NCBI GenBank assembly: GCA_013388565.1
Contig: JACAEZ010000175.1
Coordinates: 1 to 12,153, forward strand
Direction of reading: 5' to 3'
Source of the DNA: Campylobacterales bacterium
Lineage (GTDB): Bacteria; Campylobacterota; Campylobacteria; Campylobacterales; JACAEZ01
Length of the DNA stretch: 12,153 nucleotides
Shown: in pieces, positions 5,746 through 12,153 of the stretch
Layout of the letters: each line of letters opens with the position of its first letter
Numbering within the stretch: the first letter of the stretch is position 1
Made by a program: the position numbers and the translations under genes
Notes under the pieces: model-generated
What the model saw: the letters and a program-made list of their open reading frames with translations, nothing else
The model's database searches: none
What the model was told of the DNA's origin: nothing

Positions 5746-7773
5746 CTATTTTTTAAATCCGCTAAATGCACCAACAGCTATATTTCCACTATCAGTTCCT
5801 GCATTAAATCCACCAGCTATCGCTTGGGCAGTACTTCCAAAAAACTTTCCATTTCCACTAAAATTATCTATAGTTTGACCATCACTTACAGTTCCAGAAA
5901 ATTTGTCAAAACTAAATCCAGCAGTTTCAACTTTCCCACTATATACTTTTATATCCCAAACATTATTACTATTTTTAAAATTCATATCTCCATTTAAATT
6001 TGCATTTGCAAAATCAAAATTAAGATTTACAACACCTTCATGAATAACAGATGTTTTTTGAGCTTCAAATAAATTATATACAGAACCTATAATATCACCA
6101 TGATATGTAGCTTTTGCACCATTTGCTATAAAGTTTTTAATCACATCCTCTTTTGTTTGAGAAACACCTTCAAAAGCTTTTACCCAGCCACCATATGTAT
6201 TAGATTGAAGATTTGAACTATCAAAACTATTTTCAGCCCAATATCCGTAACTAAAATAGTCATTTGCACCAATTTGTTTAGCAACCATTTCTATCTCTTT
6301 TGATTTATTTGCTACAAACATACCATAAGCTATTTCATCAAAATTTTCTGAAAAATTTTCATTTTTGTTATCTGTTAGTTGAAAATAGCTACTTACTTGC
6401 TCTAAATTTGAACCAAAAAATCTATCATAAAAAAAAGCATCACTAACTGCTGGTGTAAAGTTTGAATAAAATTGATTTTCATCAATCATGTAGCCTGTTG
6501 GAGAAATTGCATTTTTTCCAACATTTGCAAAATATAAAACCCACTCATCTGTAGTATTGTAATATCTGTTATTTACCAAATAGCCTATATTTCCAAGCAA
6601 TAACCTATTTCCCATATCAAACATTAAATTAACTTTAGAGTTTGTACTATCTATTAATGAATATTGGCTATTATATTTCACACTTCCAGCAACAACACCA
6701 TCATAAAAACTAACTACCCTACCCTTTGAATTTCCATCCCAAAACTCATAAACTTTTTGATTTATCTCATCATATCCCATTTTTTTTGCAACATCAGAGG
6801 CTTGACTCTCTAATATAGAGGTTCTATACATCTCCAAATTTCCATATTTATCTTGTGTAAAATTTGTCATATCAGCTTTTGATAAATTATTATAATCAAT
6901 ACCTAACTCATCTTTTACATAAAATCCAAATTTTATAGGCGAATATTTATCACTTTCAATAGCTTGAACATTCAATAAATTAGACACATCAGCTTTTTTA
7001 TTACTTGCTTCTAAAAATTGTTCATACTGCTCATTTAAAGAGTTTTCCAATTTATTTAAAGCATTTAACACCAAATCGTTATCTTTAATCTCTTTAAGTG
7101 CTTCAAATACCTCTTTGAGTTTATCTTTATCAACACTCAAATCTTTAGTTAATTTTACACTTTGAATAAGCTTCGTTACTTTTTCATCTAATTTAAACCC
7201 TTTTTCAATCTTCTCTATATCATCTTTTTTAAATTTAACTGGTATTGATGGAACTAAACCTGCTTTAAACTCTGTCATCTCACCCTCTATAACATCAACT
7301 GTTTTACCATTAGCAGTTACTGTTATAGCACCTTTTAAACAAACAATCTTTTCTCGCTCTTTTGAGATAGAACCAGCAAAGTGAGTCCCTCTAATACCAC
7401 ATGTTGCACTGTTTGTTTTTAATTCAAAATTTTGTTTTGCAACTTTTGAAATTTTCCCAGTAACAGCTTTGAAAAAACCACTACTGACTTTAAATTTTGC
7501 TTCAGAATTTTCAGAATTATCAAATAGATAATTTTCTATCTCAAATGTTGAACTTTTTCCAACTCTAATAACACTCTCATCTTGAAATAGAAGTTGTGCT
7601 TGTCCATTTTCAAGAGTTTTTACAACATCTTTATTTTCTAATTTAAATCCATTTGAACCATTTAATGAATTTGTACCTCTAAGCACAACAACATTACCAC
7701 TCATTGCCACTATTTCACCAACATTAGCCAACACATAAGATGCAACTATTGAAATAAATAGTAAAACCTTCAT
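5746..7773 (-). CDS. Secreted FecR-domain protein with C-terminal TbpB-like beta-barrel domain
   Basis: A 675-residue exported protein. The signal peptide is residues 1-16 (cleavage likely after VLA; no lipobox Cys). The FecR domain is about 17-170, with ENGQAQLLFQDESVIRVG (55-72), the CGIRGTHF motif (125-132) and the strand KGAITVTANGK (147-157). A helical, Lys/Glu-rich stretch (180-265) follows. A less recognisable middle part (270-505) comes next, then a Gly-rich beta region (about 505-675). The last region has YGYW, GGW, ATYHGDIIGSVYNL, NGDMNF and a final GKFFGSTAQAIAGGF...GAFSGFKK, resembling the C-terminal barrel of TbpB/Slam-dependent cargo. FecR domains usually relay or sense signals in the periplasm. 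The gene lies between a Slam-like gene (13-base gap) and the cyclase (3-base gap), with AAGGA 6 bases before its ATG. C125 and C145 could form a disulfide. Its role as Slam cargo is inference. Confidence 0.85.
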   Translation of the reverse strand: MKVLLFISIVASYVLANVGEIVAMSGNVVVLRGTNSLNGSNGFKLENKDVVKTLENGQAQLLFQDESVIRVGKSSTFEIENYLFDNSENSEAKFKVSSGFFKAVTGKISKVAKQNFELKTNSATCGIRGTHFAGSISKEREKIVCLKGAITVTANGKTVDVIEGEMTEFKAGLVPSIPVKFKKDDIEKIEKGFKLDEKVTKLIQSVKLTKDLSVDKDKLKEVFEALKEIKDNDLVLNALNKLENSLNEQYEQFLEASNKKADVSNLLNVQAIESDKYSPIKFGFYVKDELGIDYNNLSKADMTNFTQDKYGNLEMYRTSILESQASDVAKKMGYDEINQKVYEFWDGNSKGRVVSFYDGVVAGSVKYNSQYSLIDSTNSKVNLMFDMGNRLLLGNIGYLVNNRYYNTTDEWVLYFANVGKNAISPTGYMIDENQFYSNFTPAVSDAFFYDRFFGSNLEQVSSYFQLTDNKNENFSENFDEIAYGMFVANKSKEIEMVAKQIGANDYFSYGYWAENSFDSSNLQSNTYGGWVKAFEGVSQTKEDVIKNFIANGAKATYHGDIIGSVYNLFEAQKTSVIHEGVVNLNFDFANANLNGDMNFKNSNNVWDIKVYSGKVETAGFSFDKFSGTVSDGQTIDNFSGNGKFFGSTAQAIAGGFNAGTDSGNIAVGAFSGFKK

Positions 7774-7786
7774 GACACTTCCTTTT

Positions 7787-9094
7787 TTAATAGATGTAGT
7801 TTAGATTTATAGAATACATCTCTTTTTCATACTCGACAGGCAAATATTTAGAACTATTATCTATATAATTTGCATTAAACATTACAGATAAATTACTCAT
7901 TAACTCTTTTGAAACATTTAATTGATAACTTTTGTACAAATCCATTCGTTTTTCACCACTATCTTTTGAGTAAGTATCTTCATAATCGACATCTCTTAGA
8001 TTGCATGAAATCATTAAATCAAATATATCAAAATCTCTAAAATATGCAATTTTGTAGCTATTTATTGATTTGTCTATAAATTTTGTATCAACATCTTTAG
8101 AAAGAGTCTCTTTTGCATAAGCATATCCAATAGAAACCATATTTTCATCAAATTTTTTAGAAAGAGAGATAAAAGCTTCATTAAAATTTGAATTTTTAGA
8201 ACTATCTATCTCTTTTTTGTAATATTTTTTTTGAGCTTTTACACCTGTTGTTAAAAACATCTCTTCAATAAGCGGTTTTTGAAATTTTGCACCAATAGAC
8301 AAAGAGTCCATCAAAGAGCTACCACTATATAAAATTTTATCAGCACTAATTGGAATATCTATTTTATAACCATCACCTAAAAATCCTAAACCACTACTAA
8401 CAGATAGATATGTCAAATCAAAATCTGAATTATCAAAATAGTTTTGATTATACATTGTAAAAGAGTTATCTATAAAATATCCACCTTTATTGCCAATATC
8501 ATAAACATAACTTACAAATAGAGACTCTTGTAAAAATGTATCTTCTATTTTATCATCTGCTTGTACATTTTGCTTATCCATTTTATACTCATTTTGCATA
8601 TAATTTATAAGCTCTTCACGACCAGGATTTGAATTTAAATTTGTATCATAGCCAAAACCAGCACTTACAGTTACCTTTGAAAAATCTTTTTTATCTTTAC
8701 TCTCTATAAAAGCAAACATTTTTTCAATATTTTCTTTTACATTTTGAGGTGGATTTGACTCCAATACTTTATCCAACTCACTTTTTGCAAGTTCAAGCAT
8801 GTTTAAACTAATAAATGTATCAGCCAACTCCAACCTTGCTCGTTGATGGTTTTCATCTTGCACCAACACTCTTTCAAACATTATCATAGCCTCTTCAAAA
8901 AGCCCCAATGCTTTGGCATTTAAAGCTAAGTAAAAATTTACAATAGAGTTAGATTTACTTTTATCCACTTCACTTTTAAATATCTTATATGAATTAACAT
9001 AATCTTTATTTTCATACAACTTCACTCCATCTTCTATATTTGAAGCTACAACTAATGTAGCACAAATAGAGCTAACTAATATTTTTTTTAGCAT
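7787..9094 (-). CDS. TPR plus outer-membrane beta-barrel protein, Slam (DUF560)-like
   Basis: A 435-residue envelope protein. The signal peptide (about 1-18, MLKKILVSSICATLVVAS) is followed by three or so TPR units (18-115). These include RARLELA (85-91) and NPPQNVKENI (114-123), then a short helix and GFGYDTNLN (146-154), where an alternating beta-strand region begins and runs to the end. The last residues, SINLNYIY, end in an aromatic residue as outer-membrane barrels do. TPR with an NPP-V-NI motif followed by GYDxN and a ~290-residue barrel is the layout of Slam, the translocon of type XI secretion that moves TbpB-barrel cargo to the cell surface. The next gene encodes such a barrel. ATG at 9094 is preferred over ATG at 9100 because AAGGA lies 5 bases upstream of 9094 but overlaps the earlier ATG. 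A generic TPR-porin remains possible. Confidence 0.75.
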   Translation of the reverse strand: MLKKILVSSICATLVVASNIEDGVKLYENKDYVNSYKIFKSEVDKSKSNSIVNFYLALNAKALGLFEEAMIMFERVLVQDENHQRARLELADTFISLNMLELAKSELDKVLESNPPQNVKENIEKMFAFIESKDKKDFSKVTVSAGFGYDTNLNSNPGREELINYMQNEYKMDKQNVQADDKIEDTFLQESLFVSYVYDIGNKGGYFIDNSFTMYNQNYFDNSDFDLTYLSVSSGLGFLGDGYKIDIPISADKILYSGSSLMDSLSIGAKFQKPLIEEMFLTTGVKAQKKYYKKEIDSSKNSNFNEAFISLSKKFDENMVSIGYAYAKETLSKDVDTKFIDKSINSYKIAYFRDFDIFDLMISCNLRDVDYEDTYSKDSGEKRMDLYKSYQLNVSKELMSNLSVMFNANYIDNSSKYLPVEYEKEMYSINLNYIY

Positions 9095-9104
9095 AAACAT
9101 CCTT
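9095..9104 (-). promoter_or_regulatory. Ribosome binding site that decides the start of the Slam-like gene
   Basis: AAGGA (9104-9100) is followed by TGTTT and the ATG at 9094. The upstream in-frame ATG at 9100 overlaps the AAGGA, leaving no usable spacing, so the shorter form is favoured. Its signal peptide then begins directly with MLKKI, a typical export start. Confidence 0.65.
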
Positions 9105-9110
9105 TTATAT

Positions 9111-12100
9111 TTATTTTACATATACCCAATAACCAATACCACTAGGGATAAAATCTATATTTGTATCATCAATATATCTATTTTCTTCAAATATATAGAG
9201 CTTTTCTATATTACTATATTGCTCTTTTATAGATTTAATCGAATCTATTTTTCCTCCTACTAAATTCCATCCATCTTTTAATATAGAAACATCAAAATTA
9301 TAACTATTTCCATAAAAACCTACTGTTGCATTTGATGTTGATTTTAACCAAAAACCTTCATGAGGCTTGATAATTGATGGATTTAGAATGTAATTTTTAT
9401 CTCGATATGTGTATAGTGATACTAAAATAGAACTATATTTTTCTATAGATGTATTTTTATCTACAGGAATAGATAATAAATTCCATCCATTTTTTATAGA
9501 TTGATTTATGTCACTATCTATTTTATATATCCAATAACCATCTCCACTATTTAATATATAATTATCTGTTGTATTCCATGAATTGTTTCTATATTGATAT
9601 ACAGATTTTATTTCAGGATTTAACTCTTTTATATTTTTAATGGTAGTATTTTCAGAATTACCTAATAAACTCCAACCTCTTGGATATAAATCATAGTTTT
9701 GAGTATATTCAAATCCAGTAAAATTGATATTTTGCATATTCTTAGATTTTATCCAGTAACCTTGTTTACTTTTGATTATTTCTGGGTCTTTTTGATAATT
9801 ATTGTTACTAAAAGTGTATATATAATCATAATCTTCATATATGAACATATCTGTAATATCTTTATCAATAGGCGATGATTTTTGATTCCATCCACTATTG
9901 AATTGAACTTGAATATTTTTAACCTCTCTTATATTATCATCTGTTGTTTGAGGTTTATTTGATGGAACTATGTACTCTTTATTTAATATCATCTGTTCAG
10001 TTATTTCATTCAATGTAATCATAGAACTACCTTCAATTAACATGATAGTTTTTATACCATTAAAATAGACTCTTTCTATAAATTTTGCATCATCTGAAGG
10101 TAAAATTAAAGCCAAAATTACATCTTTAGACTCTTTTTTATTAAATGTGCTATTTTGTTCTTGAAAAAATTCATAATCACCACTAAAATCAAATGATTTT
10201 CTAGTTGAATATGTCACTTTTAACCTTTTATCTAATTTGTCAAACAAAGATTTAGTTAAATCTTCAATAAGTTCAATTTTTGCACTATCAAAATCTTTTC
10301 TAACAGAGTAACTAATTTTTTCTCTTTTATTGTTATTTTTATTTATTGCTAGTATATCTGCTGTAAGGTCTAAATTATTGCTTAATTTAATTTCTGTTTG
10401 ATATTTATTACTACTATCTTCTTCAATTTTTGATGATTGTATCTCTTGTTGCTTTGTTGAGTTGAATTTAATAGCATTTTTTATAACAAATTCTCTATTT
10501 TGTCCATATTTTTCATAATTTGAAGAAATATCAACTATACCATTTGTTAATTTTAACTCTTTATATCCAGCTAAATATACAACCTCTTCAAATTGTGTAT
10601 CATTTACTGGAGTTAATGTTATATTAGTGTTATAATCTATATTTCTTTGTTGATTTTTAACATACATCTTTCTTGTTTTTGTATCAATAACTGTTTCTGT
10701 TATATTTATATCCCTTGGATTGTAACTATACTCTTTTCTTGTAGAATAGCTTACTTTCAATCTAGGCTCTTTTTTTACTATATTTCTAACATTAGATGGT
10801 TCTGTTTGTGATAAATACTCTATTGTAGCACTGTTATAATCTTTTCTTAATGAGTAATTTATAGTTTTTAGTTTTGTTTTTTTAGAAACATTTTCTGTTA
10901 TATTATACTCTCTATATAAAATATCTCTTAATGATTTTGTATCTACCAACTCTTCACTTTGAATAATAGTTGCTAAAATTTCACCATCTGATTTTGCAAT
11001 TATCTCATTTTGAATAGTTCCATTTTGAATAGCCTCTTGTTTAGTTGCTGTTATTGTTCCATCATTTGTAGCAATAATTTGACTACCTTCTTGTAAAGTT
11101 ATCTCTCTTTTTATACCATCAATATTTTCTATAACGGTTTTTGAATCCCCCTTTTTATTTGCTTCAATTTGTGTAACTACCTTATCTGTAGTTATATGAT
11201 TTGTAATAGTTCCATTTTCTTTAATTTCTGTTTTACTACCAACAGGTAAATTAATTTTAGTATCAATCCTGTCTTCATTATTTAATGTTGCCTCAATTTC
11301 GCCATTTTTTGAAATTTTAACATCTGTAACAATTTTTTCAACACTTAATACTTGTTCTATACTACCATCTTGTTTTAATGTTAACTCAGAACCAGCAATC
11401 GTATTAACAACTGATTCTAACATTTTTCCAGTACTATCTTTTATTTTAACAGTAGTTTCACTTTTTCCATCAACTTTTAAAACTATATCTGTTGTTGTTT
11501 GAATACCTGTTGTTGTATCCATTGATATATTTTCAATTTTTGTAGAACCATCTTGTAAAATTGTAGCAGTTACTCCTGCTTCAGTAGTTAAAGTAGTTTG
11601 TTTAGTTTCAATATTATCATTTTTAAGAGTAACAGTAGCAGTTACTGTACCATCTTTTGATAATTCTAAATTTGATGACACTTTGGTTCCATTTACTAAT
11701 TCTGTTAAAGTTGAGACTATTTTTTTGTTGTCTAATTCAGATATTGTTACTCCATTTAAGTTTTCTATTTGAATTTTTGTCTGTAAATCACCTTCTATTG
11801 AGCTAATAATAGTATCAATTTTTACAGATGATGAAGATGATTGAATTGCAGACGAATAAATAGATGAAATTGCAGAAGTTATAGATGAAGTTATATTATC
11901 TATATAATTATATGAAGAAGATGATGATGAATAACTATATGAACTACTATAATTATTTGGAAAAGATGTTTTAAATGAGATTAAACTACTATTTATTTCA
12001 TGATAGTAATTATCATAACACTCATTTACATTATATGAATTAACTTCTACATAAGATAAGATTACTTCATAATTTGTATTTGAATTTAAATTTGTTAGAT

Positions 12101-12153
12101 TTACTTCACTATTTTTTAACCAATTATATCCATTTGTATTTGAACCATAAAAA
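9111..12153 (-). CDS. Large repeat-rich, probably extracellular protein (5' end outside window)
   Basis: The frame is open from the right edge (first full codon at 12152) to the TAA at 9111, giving at least 1013 residues; the start lies beyond the window. The GTG at 11681 is internal, since 157 open codons with protein-like content precede it. Domains in window numbering are: the end of a fibronectin type III-like domain (1-62, LTNLNSNTNYEV...ISFKT), and a Ser/Tyr-rich linker (66-109). Beta-rich repeats with a G-S/T-x6-DGS/T core follow (about 152-372). Two copies of a module bearing paired YSxRK motifs come next (about 427-559 and 607-730). Four C-terminal GW...GYW repeats end the protein (753-1013). 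There is no membrane helix or C-terminal barrel. I do not recognise the whole protein. It looks like a surface or secreted adhesin-like protein, and the Slam-like gene begins 16 bases downstream, so the two may be functionally linked. Confidence 0.8.
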   Translation of the reverse strand, partial: FYGSNTNGYNWLKNSEVNLTNLNSNTNYEVILSYVEVNSYNVNECYDNYYHEINSSLISFKTSFPNNYSSSYSYSSSSSSYNYIDNITSSITSAISSIYSSAIQSSSSSVKIDTIISSIEGDLQTKIQIENLNGVTISELDNKKIVSTLTELVNGTKVSSNLELSKDGTVTATVTLKNDNIETKQTTLTTEAGVTATILQDGSTKIENISMDTTTGIQTTTDIVLKVDGKSETTVKIKDSTGKMLESVVNTIAGSELTLKQDGSIEQVLSVEKIVTDVKISKNGEIEATLNNEDRIDTKINLPVGSKTEIKENGTITNHITTDKVVTQIEANKKGDSKTVIENIDGIKREITLQEGSQIIATNDGTITATKQEAIQNGTIQNEIIAKSDGEILATIIQSEELVDTKSLRDILYREYNITENVSKKTKLKTINYSLRKDYNSATIEYLSQTEPSNVRNIVKKEPRLKVSYSTRKEYSYNPRDINITETVIDTKTRKMYVKNQQRNIDYNTNITLTPVNDTQFEEVVYLAGYKELKLTNGIVDISSNYEKYGQNREFVIKNAIKFNSTKQQEIQSSKIEEDSSNKYQTEIKLSNNLDLTADILAINKNNNKREKISYSVRKDFDSAKIELIEDLTKSLFDKLDKRLKVTYSTRKSFDFSGDYEFFQEQNSTFNKKESKDVILALILPSDDAKFIERVYFNGIKTIMLIEGSSMITLNEITEQMILNKEYIVPSNKPQTTDDNIREVKNIQVQFNSGWNQKSSPIDKDITDMFIYEDYDYIYTFSNNNYQKDPEIIKSKQGYWIKSKNMQNINFTGFEYTQNYDLYPRGWSLLGNSENTTIKNIKELNPEIKSVYQYRNNSWNTTDNYILNSGDGYWIYKIDSDINQSIKNGWNLLSIPVDKNTSIEKYSSILVSLYTYRDKNYILNPSIIKPHEGFWLKSTSNATVGFYGNSYNFDVSILKDGWNLVGGKIDSIKSIKEQYSNIEKLYIFEENRYIDDTNIDFIPSGIGYWVYVK
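9114..9896 (-). repeat. Four C-terminal GW...GYW protein repeats
   Basis: Four diverged copies of about 50-55 residues lie at 9896-9744, 9680-9522, 9494-9342 and 9278-9114. Each opens with G-W-N/S (SGWNQKS, RGWSLLG, NGWNLLS, DGWNLVG). Each has a central Y-x-F/Y strand (YIYTFSNN, VYQYRNN, LYTYRDK, LYIFEEN) and closes with G-Y/F-W (QGYWIK, DGYWIY, EGFWLK, IGYWVY). The pattern suggests a repeated small beta fold, perhaps for carbohydrate or surface binding; the function is not known to me. Confidence 0.8.
9963..10874 (-). repeat. Duplicated module with paired YSxRK motifs
   Basis: Two diverged copies lie at 10874-10476 and 10328-9963. Each contains two YSxRK motifs: NYSLRKDYNSATIE and SYSTRKEYSY in the first, SYSVRKDFDSAKIE and TYSTRKSFDFS in the second. 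A conserved R-LKV precedes the second motif in each. Both then carry F-E-VYLAG/F-E-RVYFNG followed by a Leu/Ile-rich strand, and end in REFVI/KEYIV. The order is the same in both copies, supporting an ancient internal duplication. I do not recognise the family. Confidence 0.7.
11037..11690 (-). repeat. Beta-rich tandem repeats with GS-x6-DGS core
   Basis: About five diverged protein repeats. Cores are GTKVSSNLELSKDGT, GVTATILQDGS, GSELTLKQDGS, GSKTEIKENGT and GSQIIATNDGT. The last three are spaced 51 residues apart and the earlier ones are less regular. The intervening sequence is Thr/Val/Ile/Lys-rich with alternating polarity, as in fibrous beta structures of surface proteins. Confidence 0.65.
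11826..11957 (-). other. Low-complexity Ser/Tyr-rich linker in the large surface protein
   Basis: 44 codons (window residues 66-109) are dominated by Ser with interspersed Tyr, Ile and Asn, between the fibronectin-like piece and the beta repeats. Serine is encoded mainly by TCA/TCT/AGT runs, giving the visible GATGAAGATGA-type plus-strand pattern. It is probably a flexible stalk or a surface-exposed linker open to modification or length variation. Confidence 0.7.

Noticed and set aside
9100..9100. ATG at 9100 as the start of the Slam-like protein
   Set aside because: The AAGGA site overlaps this ATG, while the ATG at 9094 has it at a 5-base spacing.
9114..9896. Repeats as a possible CRISPR array
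   Set aside because: The similarity is at protein level only. There are no identical DNA repeats with regular spacers.
11681..11681. GTG at 11681 as the start of the large surface protein
   Set aside because: The frame stays open for 157 more codons to the window edge and encodes a fibronectin-like end, a Ser/Tyr linker and the first beta repeat. No good ribosome binding site precedes the GTG.

Overview
This is a strongly A+T-rich window in which every convincing gene lies on the minus strand, so transcription runs from high to low coordinates. Compact spacing, AAGGA-type ribosome binding sites, a histidine kinase with an HQWKQPL-type H-box, and nadD followed directly by rsfS all suggest a Campylobacterota bacterium (Arcobacter/Sulfurimonas-like). 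This is an inference from style and gene content, not an identification.

In order of transcription: (1) 12153-9111, the 3' part (at least 1013 codons) of a very large repeat-rich, probably surface-exposed or secreted protein whose 5' end lies outside the window; (2) 9094-7787, a signal peptide + TPR + outer-membrane beta-barrel protein resembling the Slam family; (3) 7773-5746, a secreted FecR-domain protein whose C-terminal ~170 residues resemble the small TbpB-like beta-barrel carried by Slam cargo; (4) 5742-3571, a CHASE2-class III nucleotidyl cyclase in the inner membrane; (5) 3567-2707, NadD joined in frame to RsfS; (6) 2678-1215, a histidine kinase with a periplasmic Tll0287-like (DUF3365) sensor containing a CxxCH heme motif; (7) 1201-662, a DUF502 membrane protein; (8) 598-1, the 5' part of an LpxH-like metallophosphoesterase cut by the left edge.

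Gaps within this series are 16 (10 to the longer start), 13, 3, 3, 28, 13 and 63 bases, so most or all of it could be one transcript. Genes 1-4 look like an accessory envelope module: a large extracellular protein, a Slam-like outer-membrane translocon candidate, a FecR/TbpB-barrel partner and an inner-membrane cyclase with a large periplasmic CHASE2 domain. The working hypothesis is a type XI (Slam-like) export pair wired to second-messenger signalling. Genes 5-8 are mostly housekeeping or general envelope functions, and nadD appears translationally coupled to the cyclase.

Other points are an internal ribosome binding site at the NadD/RsfS junction, a terminator-like hairpin inside the first codons of the kinase gene, and a perfect 8-bp inverted repeat covering the start codon of the phosphoesterase gene. 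I saw no RNA genes, CRISPR arrays, insertion sequences or convincing plus-strand genes. The only gap longer than 30 bases is 599-661.
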